12,332 bases of DNA, from assembly GCA_018665505.1 (NCBI GenBank), contig JABJCS010000841.1:1-12332 (forward strand), in the 5' to 3' direction. This stretch comes from Alphaproteobacteria bacterium. Lineage in GTDB: Bacteria; Pseudomonadota; Alphaproteobacteria; UBA8366. This document shows positions 1 through 6,702 of the stretch, piece by piece (the first letter of the stretch is position 1; each line of letters begins with the position of its first letter). The notes beneath the pieces were generated by a model, which was given only the letters and a program-made list of their open reading frames with translations, made no database searches and had not been told where the DNA came from. A program made the position numbers and the translations under genes.

Positions 1-165
1 AACATGCGCCGACAGAGCCGTGGAAAAATCATGGTCTCCGGCATTTTGCTAACCTTTTTGCTCACTATCCCCATCGTCAATTTCCTAACACCGGTGATCG
101 CAACCGCGTTCATGGTGCATGTCTTCCACAGTTTACCGGGCCGCCAGGAGATCATTCCCGCCTGA
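1..165 (+). CDS. EI24/CysZ-like membrane protein, C-terminal fragment
   Basis: The frame is open from base 1 to a TGA at 163-165 and gives 54 residues of a protein that begins left of the window. The visible part has a basic cytoplasmic-looking stretch (RRQSRGK), then a hydrophobic segment of roughly 30 residues containing FLLTIPIVNFLTPVIATA, and ends in MVHVFHSLPGR plus a short tail. This matches, from memory, the C-terminus of alphaproteobacterial EI24-domain proteins (CysZ-like, often annotated as sulfate transporter family), where a final membrane segment with a 'TIPxxNxxxPVxATA' pattern is followed by a short tail. Such genes are often found close to nth in alphaproteobacteria, as here. 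Transport of sulfate is only a family-level annotation; nothing visible here proves a substrate. The rest of the protein would be needed to confirm the family. Confidence 0.7.
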   Translation, partial: NMRRQSRGKIMVSGILLTFLLTIPIVNFLTPVIATAFMVHVFHSLPGRQEIIPA

Positions 166-264
166 TCAGAGCAGGTCGATTGCCACAACCGGTAAATTTC
201 CCTACGAACCTCGGCGAGTTCGTGTAATCTACAACCGCGTTCGGAATTTTCCCCAGGAGCTAAA
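166..264. other. Intergenic region before the bactofilin gene
   Basis: The 99 bases between the EI24-like gene and the bactofilin gene hold one small perfect inverted repeat: ACGAAC at 204-209 and GTTCGT at 218-223, separated by 8 bases. No U-run follows, so it is not a convincing intrinsic terminator. TTGCCA at 180-185 resembles a -35 box, but no good -10 lies at the right distance (TACGAA at 203-208 is poor). A promoter for the bactofilin gene is therefore possible here but not demonstrated. Confidence 0.35.
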
Positions 265-738
265 ATGTCTGACGATAGATCGTCTACTCACTTCCCAAAC
301 GATTTGGGCAAACGAGTGGCTAATATTCCCGGTCCCACGCGGCCCGAAAGACTGCCGGGCGGACCCGGAGACGGAAGACGTCTGATCGTCGGTCGGGAAA
401 TCTGCTTGTCCGGCGAAATTACCGCTTGCGACACTCTGGTAGTGGAAGGCCGCGTCGAGGCAACTTTGAACGAGAGTCATCGCATCGAGATTGCCGATAG
501 CGGCTATTTCAAAGGTAAGGTCGACATTGCCGTTGCTGAGATCAAAGGCCAATTCGAAGGTGAATTAATTGCCCGAGAGCGTTTGATCATTCGCAAGACC
601 GGCCGGGTCACCGGTAAAGTCGCGTTCGCTGAGATAGAAATCGAAAGAGGCGGCGAAATTTCCGGCGACGTCGAACTTCTAAATGGCGCGGCATCAAACG
701 ATGATACGGAAAGCAGCAAGTCGGATGCAGCCGGCTAA
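265..738 (+). CDS. Bactofilin (polymer-forming cytoskeletal protein)
   Basis: This 157-residue protein has the bactofilin layout: a flexible Pro/Gly-rich N-terminal tail (about 1-37), a central domain (about 38-140) built from short hydrophobic beta strands with regularly spaced glycines, and an acidic Ser-rich C-terminal tail. Recognisable pieces are LIVGREICLSGEI, LVVEGRVEA, GYFKGKVDIAVAEIKGQFEGEL and GRVTGKVAFAEIEIERGGEISGDV. Bactofilins fold as a right-handed beta helix and polymerise without nucleotide into membrane-associated filaments used in cell shape, stalk growth or polar organisation; which of these applies here cannot be told. A good ribosome site AGGAG (255-259) sits 5 bases before the ATG, supporting the start. 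The downstream lipoprotein gene overlaps its 3' end in another frame, so the two are probably cotranscribed and perhaps functionally linked, as bactofilin genes often neighbour cell-envelope genes. Confidence 0.9.
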   Translation: MSDDRSSTHFPNDLGKRVANIPGPTRPERLPGGPGDGRRLIVGREICLSGEITACDTLVVEGRVEATLNESHRIEIADSGYFKGKVDIAVAEIKGQFEGELIARERLIIRKTGRVTGKVAFAEIEIERGGEISGDVELLNGAASNDDTESSKSDAAG

Positions 739-1192
739 CACTTTCGCGATCCTTTCCGTTGCGGTGTTGCTGTCGGCCTGCGGGACGAATTTTTTACCGT
801 GGCAATCGGGTACACCTGCAACATCCGACGGGACTAAGAAAAATGGAATCGAGGAAGTTGCGTTGCAGGTCCCTGCAACAACTCGCCCCACCACTCCCAA
901 ACCCGCATCTCCCCCTCTGAAGATCGATGACGATCCGAAGAAATTGGTGGGCCTAAGTCCCGGCAAACTTGCGGATCGATTAGGGTCGCCCGGGTTCGTG
1001 CGCCGAGACGGAAGTGCTGAAATCTGGCAATACCTTGCCGAGGCCTGCATCCTCGACGTCTTCCTCTATCGCGATAAAGATGTTCTCGCGGTCAATTACG
1101 TTGAATTACGCGGCCGGGGCGCGTCGCAACTATCGCGGCGCGATTGTTACCGTGAAATGCTGCGCGCGCATCTGACGGCGGAACGGGGATAA
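701..1192 (+). CDS. Lipoprotein with BamE/SmpA-like C-terminal region, alphaproteobacterial conserved hypothetical
   Basis: From the ATG at 701 the protein is 163 residues. It begins with a basic n-region (MIRKAASR), a hydrophobic core and a lipobox LLSAC, so Cys27 would be lipidated after signal peptidase II cleavage. A Pro/Thr-rich linker follows (TTRPTTPKPASPP). The C-terminal domain reads LVGLSPGKLADRLGSP, then RRDG, EIWQYLAEACILDVFLYR and RRDCYREML. A 'Gly-Leu, Leu-x-x-x-Leu-Gly-x-Pro, Trp-Gln-Tyr' order is typical of small SmpA/OmlA/BamE-fold lipoproteins; this assignment is by pattern only. Two further cysteines, in EACIL and RRDCY, could form a disulfide. Start alternatives are ATG 683 (6 residues longer) and ATG 725 (8 shorter, but lacking a basic n-region); none has a clear ribosome site. 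The gene overlaps the bactofilin frame by 38 bases, suggesting translational coupling. It converges on nth with 6 bases between. Confidence 0.8.
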   Translation: MIRKAASRMQPANTFAILSVAVLLSACGTNFLPWQSGTPATSDGTKKNGIEEVALQVPATTRPTTPKPASPPLKIDDDPKKLVGLSPGKLADRLGSPGFVRRDGSAEIWQYLAEACILDVFLYRDKDVLAVNYVELRGRGASQLSRRDCYREMLRAHLTAERG

Positions 1193-1198
1193 TCCGCC

Positions 1199-1831
1199 CT
1201 AGAGTGTCTTGCCCTTAAATCGGCACAGATCGTTGACCACACAAGCCGCACAGTCGGGTTTTCGCGCTTTGCAGACATACCGGCCATGCAAAATCAGCCA
1301 GTGATGCGCATGCAGCTTGTAGTGTTTGGGTGTCGATTTCTCGAGTTTTTTCTCGACCGCCAGCGGTGATTTTCCAGGCGCCAATCCAGTTCGATTGCCG
1401 ATGCGAAATATATGCGTGTCGACGGCGATGGTCGGCTCTCCGAAGGCCATGTTCAGGACGACATTTGCAGTCTTACGCCCTACACCGGGCAGTGCCTCCA
1501 GCGCATCGCGGTCGCGCGGTACCTCGCTGTTGTGCTTTTCGATGAGGAGTTTACTCAACCCAATCGTATTCTTGGCCTTGGCGTTGAAGAGCCCGATCGT
1601 CTTGATGTAATTGCGGAGTTTCGCTTCGCCGAGCGCCACCATCTCCTCTGGTGTCGTCACGACCTTAAACAGCGGGCCGGTTGCCTTGTTGACACCGATA
1701 TCCGTCGCTTGCGCGGAAAGCACGACCGCGACAAGCAGCGTGTACGGATTCACATAGTTGAGTTCGCCCTTTGGCTCCGGCAATTGCTCTTGAAGGCGAC
1801 GATAGAATTCTTCGATATCGGCTTTTTTCAT
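1199..1831 (-). CDS. nth: Endonuclease III (DNA glycosylase/AP lyase)
   Basis: This 210-residue protein removes oxidised pyrimidines from DNA and cleaves the resulting abasic site (base excision repair). The helix-hairpin-helix LPGVGRKTANVV lies at about 114-125, with the catalytic Lys at position 120, and VDTHIFR carries the catalytic Asp at 138; both match the Escherichia coli enzyme numbering. The C-terminal [4Fe-4S] loop is intact, with Cys187, 194, 197 and 203 spaced C-x6-C-x2-C-x5-C. Length and ends are normal for the family. The ATG has no good ribosome site just upstream; a weak promoter-like pair placed so close that the mRNA would be leaderless is recorded separately. The gene is divergent from the DUF2244 gene (88-base gap) and converges on the lipoprotein gene. 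nth close to dapB and the dnaKJ locus is a recurring alphaproteobacterial arrangement. Confidence 0.98.
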   Translation of the reverse strand: MKKADIEEFYRRLQEQLPEPKGELNYVNPYTLLVAVVLSAQATDIGVNKATGPLFKVVTTPEEMVALGEAKLRNYIKTIGLFNAKAKNTIGLSKLLIEKHNSEVPRDRDALEALPGVGRKTANVVLNMAFGEPTIAVDTHIFRIGNRTGLAPGKSPLAVEKKLEKSTPKHYKLHAHHWLILHGRYVCKARKPDCAACVVNDLCRFKGKTL

Positions 1832-1866
1832 ACTGCGAGCCTAGCGGGTCGAGCCCCCTCCGCCAA
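1831..1866 (-). promoter_or_regulatory. Weak candidate promoter for a leaderless nth mRNA
   Basis: On the minus strand TTGGCG (1866-1861) and TAGGCT (1843-1838) are separated by 17 bases. The -35 matches the sigma70 consensus at 4 of 6 positions and the -10 at only 3 of 6. If real, transcription would start at or next to the A of the nth ATG (1831). The lack of a Shine-Dalgarno sequence before nth fits, but the boxes are weak. Confidence 0.3.
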
Positions 1867-1883
1867 GCGCACGGCATGGCCAG

Positions 1884-1920
1884 TGGACAACCGAAATTAC
1901 TTGGCATTATGATCTTGCCA
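1884..1920 (+). promoter_or_regulatory. Candidate sigma70-type promoter giving a leaderless DUF2244 mRNA
   Basis: TGGACA (1884-1889, 5 of 6 to TTGACA) and TATGAT (1908-1913, 5 of 6 to TATAAT) are separated by 18 bases. The normal start site about 7 bases after the -10 falls on the A of the ATG at 1920. No ribosome site precedes that ATG. Together these predict an mRNA that begins at its start codon. The boxes are seen in the sequence; promoter activity and start position are inferred. Confidence 0.55.
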
Positions 1921-2438
1921 TGAGCGTCGACGAAACCCAAAACACCCGATCCGCCGGCCGTATATTTTTCGATGCGGTTCTGCATCCCTACCGCAGTCTC
2001 AGTCTGTCCGGGTTTCGCCTGCTAATGGCGGCCGCCGCCTGCATGATGCTGAGCATCGGCTTCTTCTTCGCCCTACTGGGTGCTTGGCCAGTGATCGGAT
2101 TTTGCGGCGTCGAATTCTTGCTTCTCTACGTAATGTTCCGGCTGAACTACCGCTCGGCCCGGGGATATGAGCGCGTCCGATTGAGCGACGCTAGCTTCGA
2201 CGTCCAGAAGATCGACCCGAGAGGATCCGAGAAAAATTGGCGCTTCGAGCCGACTTGGCTGCAAGTCCATATGGACAATCCGCCGGAACATCACAGCCAG
2301 TTGACCGTCGCCAGTCATGGCCGGCGGCTGACCATTGGCAAATTCCTAACGCCGGAAGAGCGACTGGAAGTGGCAAATGCATTGCGTGACGCGCTGCATC
2401 TCAGGCGGACCACGCCACCCGGCGGCGCCCCAACTTAG
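1920..2438 (+). CDS. DUF2244 family two-pass inner membrane protein
   Basis: This 172-residue protein matches the DUF2244 pattern. After a short polar N-terminus comes the motif FFDAVLHPYRSLSLSGFRLLM (about 16-36), then two adjacent hydrophobic segments (about 33-53 and 55-74) that should form a membrane hairpin, a FRLNYRSAR exit, and a soluble C-terminal domain ending in the family hallmark RRLTIGKFLTPEERLEVANALRDAL (about 135-159). The function of the family is unknown; its members occur widely in Alphaproteobacteria, commonly beside nth, as here (divergent). A TATGAT box 6 bases before the ATG and the absence of a ribosome site suggest a leaderless transcript. The 3' end is 3 bases from the dapB stop on the other strand, leaving no room for separate terminators. 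Confidence 0.9.
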   Translation: MSVDETQNTRSAGRIFFDAVLHPYRSLSLSGFRLLMAAAACMMLSIGFFFALLGAWPVIGFCGVEFLLLYVMFRLNYRSARGYERVRLSDASFDVQKIDPRGSEKNWRFEPTWLQVHMDNPPEHHSQLTVASHGRRLTIGKFLTPEERLEVANALRDALHLRRTTPPGGAPT

Positions 2439-2441
2439 ACT

Positions 2442-3257
2442 CTAATCTTCAAACCCCAGAACATGCCGCATATTGTATAAACCGGGTGGTTGTACGCGGG
2501 TCCACAATGCCGCTCTGACCGCGCCGACCGCGAAGACTTGACGACTCGACGCTTTGTGGCCAAGGGTGACACGTTCCCCGTCGGCGGCAAAAATAATCTC
2601 GTGCTCGCCCGCAACATCACCGCCGCGCAGTGTCGCAAAGCCGATATCGCCCGCTTTCCTGGCGCCGGTATGCCCTTCACGCACGGCTTGTTTGACATCG
2701 CCCAGATTGACACCCCGCCCCTTGGCCAGCGCCTCGCCTAGCGCCAATGCGGTGCCGGACGGCGCATCAATCTTATGCCGGTGATGCATCTCAAGCACTT
2801 CGATATCATAGTCGATCCCCAACATTCGGGCCGCTTGCTCGGCCAAGGCCGCCAGCAAGGTTACGCCGACGCTGGTATTGGCCGCGCGGATCACCGGCAC
2901 ATGCCGTGCCGCCTTGGTGATTTCTTCTTCTTGTACGGGAGAGAGCCCGGTCGTACCCGCCACCATCGCGGCCCCGGCTTGCGCCGCTAGGCGAGCGGCC
3001 TCCACGGCGACATCGGGGAAAGTGAAGTCAATCACGACATCGACACCGGCGATCATCTCGGCAGGGTCGTCGGTCACTTTCACGCCGAGTGCGCCGATCC
3101 CCGCGAGCTCGCCCGCGTCCTGCCCAACCGCTTCGCTACCCGGTCGCGCGGTGGCGCCCGCGACGACGCATCCATCGGTCATGGCGACCTGGCGGATATT
3201 CATCTGACCCATGCGGCCAGCGCCGCCGAGTATGCCGATTCTAAGATCGTTCCCCAT
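2442..3257 (-). CDS. dapB: 4-hydroxy-tetrahydrodipicolinate reductase
   Basis: This 271-residue enzyme reduces the tetrahydrodipicolinate precursor with NAD(P)H in the diaminopimelate/lysine pathway, which feeds peptidoglycan and lysine synthesis. The N-terminal nucleotide-binding loop is IGILGGAGRMGQ (7-18). FTFP (78-81) and GTTG (101-104) are conserved contacts with the nicotinamide. The substrate region is EMHHRHKIDAPSGTA (156-170), with the catalytic His158 and Lys162 and the phosphate-like PSGTA loop. DIGF (204-207) and RGGDVAGEH (211-219) complete the C-terminal domain. Length is normal. The gene lies 80 bases downstream of dnaJ in the same direction, an order seen in other alphaproteobacteria; it may be read through from dnaKJ but also has a candidate promoter of its own. 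It converges on the DUF2244 gene with a 3-base gap. Confidence 0.98.
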   Translation of the reverse strand: MGNDLRIGILGGAGRMGQMNIRQVAMTDGCVVAGATARPGSEAVGQDAGELAGIGALGVKVTDDPAEMIAGVDVVIDFTFPDVAVEAARLAAQAGAAMVAGTTGLSPVQEEEITKAARHVPVIRAANTSVGVTLLAALAEQAARMLGIDYDIEVLEMHHRHKIDAPSGTALALGEALAKGRGVNLGDVKQAVREGHTGARKAGDIGFATLRGGDVAGEHEIIFAADGERVTLGHKASSRQVFAVGAVRAALWTRVQPPGLYNMRHVLGFED

Positions 3258-3282
3258 CGCCCGTTTTCCCCAATTTCCGTTC

Positions 3283-3318
3283 GGGGAGGATAATTAGCTG
3301 TCTCATCAAATTTGTAAA
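3283..3318 (-). promoter_or_regulatory. Candidate sigma70-type promoter for dapB
   Basis: On the minus strand TTTACA (3318-3313, 5 of 6 to TTGACA) and AATTAT (3295-3290, 4 of 6 to TATAAT) are separated by 17 bases, predicting a start near 3283 and a leader of about 26 bases before the dapB ATG. This would allow lysine/cell-wall synthesis to be expressed independently of the heat-shock unit upstream. No intrinsic terminator is visible between dnaJ and this site. Confidence 0.4.
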
Positions 3319-3337
3319 CGCAAAGACGCGTACGCTG

Positions 3338-4480
3338 TTATTCGGTCAGGTCTTCCCAAAATTCCTTAACCTTGGAGAAGAAACCTTCCGATCGAGGGCT
3401 ATGCACTTCGGAGCCGCCCGAATTATCGAATTCGCGAAGCAGCTCTTTTTGCCTCTTGGTCAATTTGACCGGCGTCTCCACCTGGGCATCGATATACATA
3501 TCGCCGCGCAATTTTGACTGCAGCACCGACATGCCCTTGCCGCGCAGGCGGAATTGTTGGCCGGTCTGGGTACCTTCCGGAATATTCACTTTTGCGCGGG
3601 AGCCATCGATCGCAGGCACCTCGATCGCACCACCCAGCGAAGCGATCATCATCGGGATTGGCACTCGACAATAAATATCCGCACCGTCGCGTTGGAAAAA
3701 CACATGTTCGGAGATCGTCAGGAAAATATAAAGGTCGCCCGGTGGGCCGCCCCGCAATCCGGCTTCCCCTTCACCCGACAGTCGGATCCGCGTCCCATCG
3801 TCGACGCCGGGCGGTACATTGACGGAGAGCTTTTTCTCTTTGCGAGTCCGGCCGGAACCGCCGCACTCGCGGCAGGGATCCTCAATGACCTGGCCTTGAC
3901 CATGGCACGTCGCACAGGTGCGTTCGATGGTGAAGAAACCCTGCTGCGCGCGCACCTTGCCCATACCTTGGCAAGTCGGGCAGGATTTTGGCTGCGCACC
4001 ATCCTTGGCACCGGAACCTTCACAAGATTCGCAGCTTGCGGTCGAAGGCACATGGACTTCGACCTGACGGCCCTGGAAGGCGTCTTCCAGCGAAATTTCC
4101 AAATTGTATCTCAGATCGCCACCGCGCGAAGACGCGTTGCGTCCGCCGCGCCGCGCACCGCCGGAAGCGCCGAACATCTCGTCGAAAATATCGGAAAACC
4201 CGGCTGCGAAATCGAATCCGGTGGGCCCGCCACCTGGACCGCCGGCCCCGCCGTTCTCGAATGCCGCATGCCCGTATCGGTCATACGCCGCCCGCTTCTG
4301 ATCATCTTTCAGAATCTCGTAGGCTTCGTTGACTTCCTTGAATTTTGTCTCGGCTTCCGCATCACCGGGATTGCGGTCGGGATGATATTTCATCGCCGCC
4401 TTGCGATACGCTTTTTTAAGGTCGTCCGCGTTTGCTTCGCGTTCAACCCCCAGCGATTCGTAATAATCGGCTTTTGCCAT
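3338..4480 (-). CDS. dnaJ: Chaperone DnaJ (Hsp40, class A J-protein)
   Basis: This 380-residue co-chaperone binds unfolded proteins, delivers them to DnaK and stimulates its ATPase. The J-domain spans about 1-70 with the essential HPD at 33-35 (YHPDRNPGD). A Gly/Phe-rich linker follows (about 77-120, containing two GGPGGG-like runs and FDEMFG). The zinc-binding domain has all four CxxCxGxG repeats: CESCEGSG (150-157), CPTCQGMG (167-174), CATCHGQG (189-196) and CRECGGSG (203-210), so both zinc sites should form. The C-terminal substrate-binding and dimerisation region runs to the end. Length is normal for class A proteins. A G-rich tract (GGGGGTGG) shortly before the ATG can serve as ribosome site. 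The gene follows dnaK by 88 bases containing a strong hairpin, which probably lowers DnaJ relative to DnaK. Confidence 0.98.
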   Translation of the reverse strand: MAKADYYESLGVEREANADDLKKAYRKAAMKYHPDRNPGDAEAETKFKEVNEAYEILKDDQKRAAYDRYGHAAFENGGAGGPGGGPTGFDFAAGFSDIFDEMFGASGGARRGGRNASSRGGDLRYNLEISLEDAFQGRQVEVHVPSTASCESCEGSGAKDGAQPKSCPTCQGMGKVRAQQGFFTIERTCATCHGQGQVIEDPCRECGGSGRTRKEKKLSVNVPPGVDDGTRIRLSGEGEAGLRGGPPGDLYIFLTISEHVFFQRDGADIYCRVPIPMMIASLGGAIEVPAIDGSRAKVNIPEGTQTGQQFRLRGKGMSVLQSKLRGDMYIDAQVETPVKLTKRQKELLREFDNSGGSEVHSPRSEGFFSKVKEFWEDLTE

Positions 4481-4523
4481 CGGCCACCCCCGACCTAACA
4501 GCGCGGCTTACCACGCCATAAAG

Positions 4524-4559
4524 CACCGGGACGGAACACCCACTTGTCCCGTCCCGGGC
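4524..4559 (-). promoter_or_regulatory. dnaK-dnaJ intergenic stem-loop (possible attenuator or mRNA-end stabiliser)
   Basis: The arms 4526-4537 and 4546-4557 form a 12-base-pair stem with an 8-base loop. On the minus strand (dnaK-dnaJ sense) every position pairs, with one G-U; on the plus strand that position is an A-C mismatch, so the structure belongs to the dnaK transcript. Two more G-C pairs can form past a one-base bulge. The sequence after the stem on the minus strand (TGCTTTATGG) is only weakly U-rich, so it is not a classic terminator. Likely roles, inferred from its place, are partial termination or protection of a dnaK-only mRNA after processing. Confidence 0.65.
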
Positions 4560-4568
4560 TATACCAGT

Positions 4569-6497
4569 TTATTTGTCTTTATTGTCTTCTTCGACTTCTT
4601 CGAAATCGGCGTCGACGACACCATCATCCGCCGCATCCGAAGAAGGCGCGTCACCCATATCAACATCAGGTGCGGCATCCGCACCAGCTTCCTGGCTCGC
4701 CTTGTACATGGCTTCGCCGAGTTTCATGGACGACTTGCTCAACGCTTCAGTTTTCGCGTTTATGTCCTCTACATCCTCTTCCTTGATGGCTTCCTTCAGC
4801 GCATCTAAGTCGGTCTGGATCTGCGCCTTGTCTTCTTCGCCAATCTGATCGCCGTATTCCTCCAACGTCTTTTCAGTGGAGTAGATCAGACTGTCCGCCG
4901 TGTTGCGCGCTTCAACCAGTTCCTTGCGCTTCAAGTCGTCGGCCGCGTGCTCTTCGGCATCCTGGACCATCTGATCAATATCCGTATCGCTCAGACCGCC
5001 CGAGGCTTGAATGCGGATTTGCTGTTCCTTGCCGGTCGCCTTGTCTTTCGCCGACACATTCACAATACCGTTGGCGTCGATATCAAAAGTAACTTCGATC
5101 TGCGGCATGCCGCGTGGCGCCGAAGGAATGCCGACCAGATCGAATTGTCCGAGCACTTTATTGTCAGCTGCCATCTCACGCTCACCTTGGAAGACGCGGA
5201 TGGTCACGGCGGTTTGATTGTCTTCCGCCGTCGAGAAGGTCTGGCCCTTGCGGGTCGGGATCGTCGTATTGCGATCGATCAGGCGGGTGAAGACCCCGCC
5301 CAATGTCTCGATGCCCAGCGACAACGGCGTCACATCGAGCAGCAGGACATCTTTCACATCGCCTTGCAGCACACCGGCTTGAATGGCCGCACCCATAGCG
5401 ACAACCTCGTCCGGATTAACGCCGCGGTGCGGTTCCTTGCCGAAGAATTGCTTCACCGTTTCACTGATCTTCGGCATGCGGGTCATGCCGCCCACTAGGA
5501 TCACTTCGTCGATCTCGCTCGCCTTCAAGCCGGCATCCTTCAACGCCTTCTTGCACGGCTCGATGGTCCGTTTCACCAGCTCGTCGACCAAGGCTTCGAG
5601 CTTGGCGCGGGTGAGTTTCATATTGAGGTGTTTCGGTCCCGATTGATCGGCCGTCACGAAGGGCAGATTGACGTCGGTCTCGACCGCACTGGAAAGCTCG
5701 ATCTTCGCTTTCTCGCCCGCCTCCTTCAGGCGCTGCAGCGCCAGTTTATCTTTGCGCAGGTCGATGCCGTTCTCTTTTTCAAACTCGGCCGCGAGATAGT
5801 CGATGATGTATTGATCGAAATCCTCACCGCCGAGGAACGTATCGCCGTTGGTGGATTTCACCTCGAACACGCCGTCGCCAATCTCCAGCACGGACACATC
5901 GAAGGTGCCACCACCCAGATCGTAGACCGCGATCACGCCCGCGCCTTTTTTCTCCAACCCGTAGGCCAAAGCAGCAGCAGTCGGCTCGTTGATGATCCGC
6001 AGAACTTCGAGGCCAGCGATCTTACCGGCGTCTTTTGTCGCTTGGCGTTGGGAATCGTTGAAATAGGCCGGCACCGTGATGACAGCCTGGTCGACTGTCT
6101 CACCGAGATAAGCTTCCGCGTCCTCTTTCATCTTTTGCAGGATAAAGGCGCTGATTTGGCTCGGTGCGTATTGATTGCCCCGACATTCAACCCAGGCATC
6201 ACCGTTCTCGCCTTCAACGATGCTATAGGGAACAAGTTCCATATCCCGCTTCGTCTCTTTGTCCTCAAAGCGCCGTCCAATGAGGCGCTTGATGGCGAAG
6301 AATGTGCTCTCCGGATTGGTGACCGCTTGGCGTTTCGCGGAATGTCCGACGAGGCGTTCATCCGATTCGGTGAATGCAACCATCGAAGGCGTCGTTCGGA
6401 AGCCTTCGGAACTTTCGATGACCTTAGGCTGCGCCCCTTCCATTACGGCAACGCACGAATTCGTCGTACCCAGGTCGATACCGATTACTTTGCTCAT
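4569..6497 (-). CDS. dnaK: Chaperone DnaK (Hsp70)
   Basis: This 642-residue ATP-dependent chaperone works with DnaJ and GrpE in folding, disaggregation and control of the heat-shock response. The nucleotide-binding domain (about 1-382) shows [14 protein letters not shown] (5-18), the DLGGGTFD phosphate motif (193-200, with the autophosphorylation-type Thr198) and [13 protein letters not shown] (332-344). The interdomain linker is [12 protein letters not shown] (383-394). The substrate-binding beta domain and helical lid follow, and the tail is acidic and Ala/Asp-rich with [11 protein letters not shown] (628-638), typical of bacterial DnaK. Length and motifs are all standard. The ATG is preceded by AAGG in an A-rich, unstructured stretch. 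Transcription is predicted from an RpoH promoter about 107 bases upstream, with a hairpin at the 5' end of the leader. dnaJ follows on the same strand. Confidence 0.99.
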   Translation of the reverse strand: MSKVIGIDLGTTNSCVAVMEGAQPKVIESSEGFRTTPSMVAFTESDERLVGHSAKRQAVTNPESTFFAIKRLIGRRFEDKETKRDMELVPYSIVEGENGDAWVECRGNQYAPSQISAFILQKMKEDAEAYLGETVDQAVITVPAYFNDSQRQATKDAGKIAGLEVLRIINEPTAAALAYGLEKKGAGVIAVYDLGGGTFDVSVLEIGDGVFEVKSTNGDTFLGGEDFDQYIIDYLAAEFEKENGIDLRKDKLALQRLKEAGEKAKIELSSAVETDVNLPFVTADQSGPKHLNMKLTRAKLEALVDELVKRTIEPCKKALKDAGLKASEIDEVILVGGMTRMPKISETVKQFFGKEPHRGVNPDEVVAMGAAIQAGVLQGDVKDVLLLDVTPLSLGIETLGGVFTRLIDRNTTIPTRKGQTFSTAEDNQTAVTIRVFQGEREMAADNKVLGQFDLVGIPSAPRGMPQIEVTFDIDANGIVNVSAKDKATGKEQQIRIQASGGLSDTDIDQMVQDAEEHAADDLKRKELVEARNTADSLIYSTEKTLEEYGDQIGEEDKAQIQTDLDALKEAIKEEDVEDINAKTEALSKSSMKLGEAMYKASQEAGADAAPDVDMGDAPSSDAADDGVVDADFEEVEEDNKDK

Positions 6498-6536
6498 TTG
6501 CTTAACCTTTTTTTGTCCTATCGCTCGGCGAGATCG

Positions 6537-6560
6537 GCCGGCCCGACTTGCGGCTCCGGC
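6537..6560 (-). promoter_or_regulatory. Second potential hairpin in the dnaK leader
   Basis: On the minus strand GCCGG (6560-6556) pairs with CCGGC (6541-6537), and inside it CCG (6553-6551) pairs with CGG (6545-6543) across a small asymmetric internal loop. It is moderately stable and lies about 40 bases before the start codon. The ribosome site itself remains in an A-rich single-stranded region, so this is not an obvious RNA thermometer. Confidence 0.35.
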
Positions 6561-6581
6561 TCATAATCTCCGTCAACACGC

Positions 6582-6600
6582 GGCACGACAGTGTCATGCC
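6582..6600 (-). promoter_or_regulatory. Hairpin at the predicted 5' end of dnaK mRNA
   Basis: On the minus strand GGCATGAC (6600-6593) pairs with GTCGTGCC (6589-6582) around a 3-base loop: 8 pairs with a single U-G. On the plus strand the same position is a C-A mismatch, so the fold favours the dnaK-sense RNA. With transcription starting near 6604-6606, the stem would begin about 5 nucleotides from the 5' end. Stem-loops at mRNA 5' ends can block decay starting there; that role is an inference here. Confidence 0.5.
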
Positions 6601-6626
6601 TAGCTTCCGGCTATATAAGATCAGGT
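6591..6626 (+). promoter_or_regulatory. Weak candidate promoter for the DUF1848 gene, overlapping the dnaK promoter
   Basis: On the plus strand GTGTCA (6591-6596, 4 of 6 to TTGACA), a 17-base spacer and TATAAG (6614-6619, 5 of 6 to TATAAT) predict a start near 6626 and a leader of about 77 bases. Its -10 lies inside the dnaK heat-shock -10 (6611-6619). Farther downstream, GCAAA at 6666-6670 and TTTGC at 6678-6682 form a small inverted repeat that could be an operator, but this is speculative. Confidence 0.3.
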
Positions 6627-6641
6627 TGGAGCGACTACAAG
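6604..6641 (-). promoter_or_regulatory. RpoH (sigma32-type) heat-shock promoter of dnaK
   Basis: On the minus strand CTTG (6641-6638), an 18-base spacer and CTTATATAG (6619-6611) fit the alphaproteobacterial heat-shock consensus CTTG-N17/18-CYTATNTNNG at every defined position except the last G. Transcription would start at about 6604-6606, giving a leader of about 107 bases. No CIRCE operator lies near it, so induction should depend on the heat-shock sigma factor rather than on HrcA. Confidence 0.75.
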
Positions 6642-6702
6642 AACCACAGGCGACGCAAATTATTCGCAAATACGCGGTTTGCAACAGAAAACGAGCATCA
6701 TA

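Noticed and set aside
1412..1912. Plus-strand open frame (166 codons) opposite nth
   Set aside because: Shadow of nth; no motifs and no start signals.
3267..3287. Inverted repeat TCCCC/GGGGA before dapB as terminator of dnaJ
   Set aside because: The stem is only 5 pairs on the relevant strand with an 11-base loop and no useful U-run.
3554..4498. Long plus-strand open frame (314 codons) opposite dnaJ
   Set aside because: It is fully antisense to a well-conserved dnaJ, has no family motifs, and is explained by codon bias of the sense gene.
6498..6536. RNA thermometer before dnaK
   Set aside because: The ribosome site is in an A-rich single-stranded tract with no pairing partner seen; the leader hairpins lie upstream of it.
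5628..6566. Long plus-strand open frame (312 codons) opposite dnaK
   Set aside because: Antisense frames opposite dnaK genes are a known artefact of codon usage; there is no ribosome site or recognisable domain.
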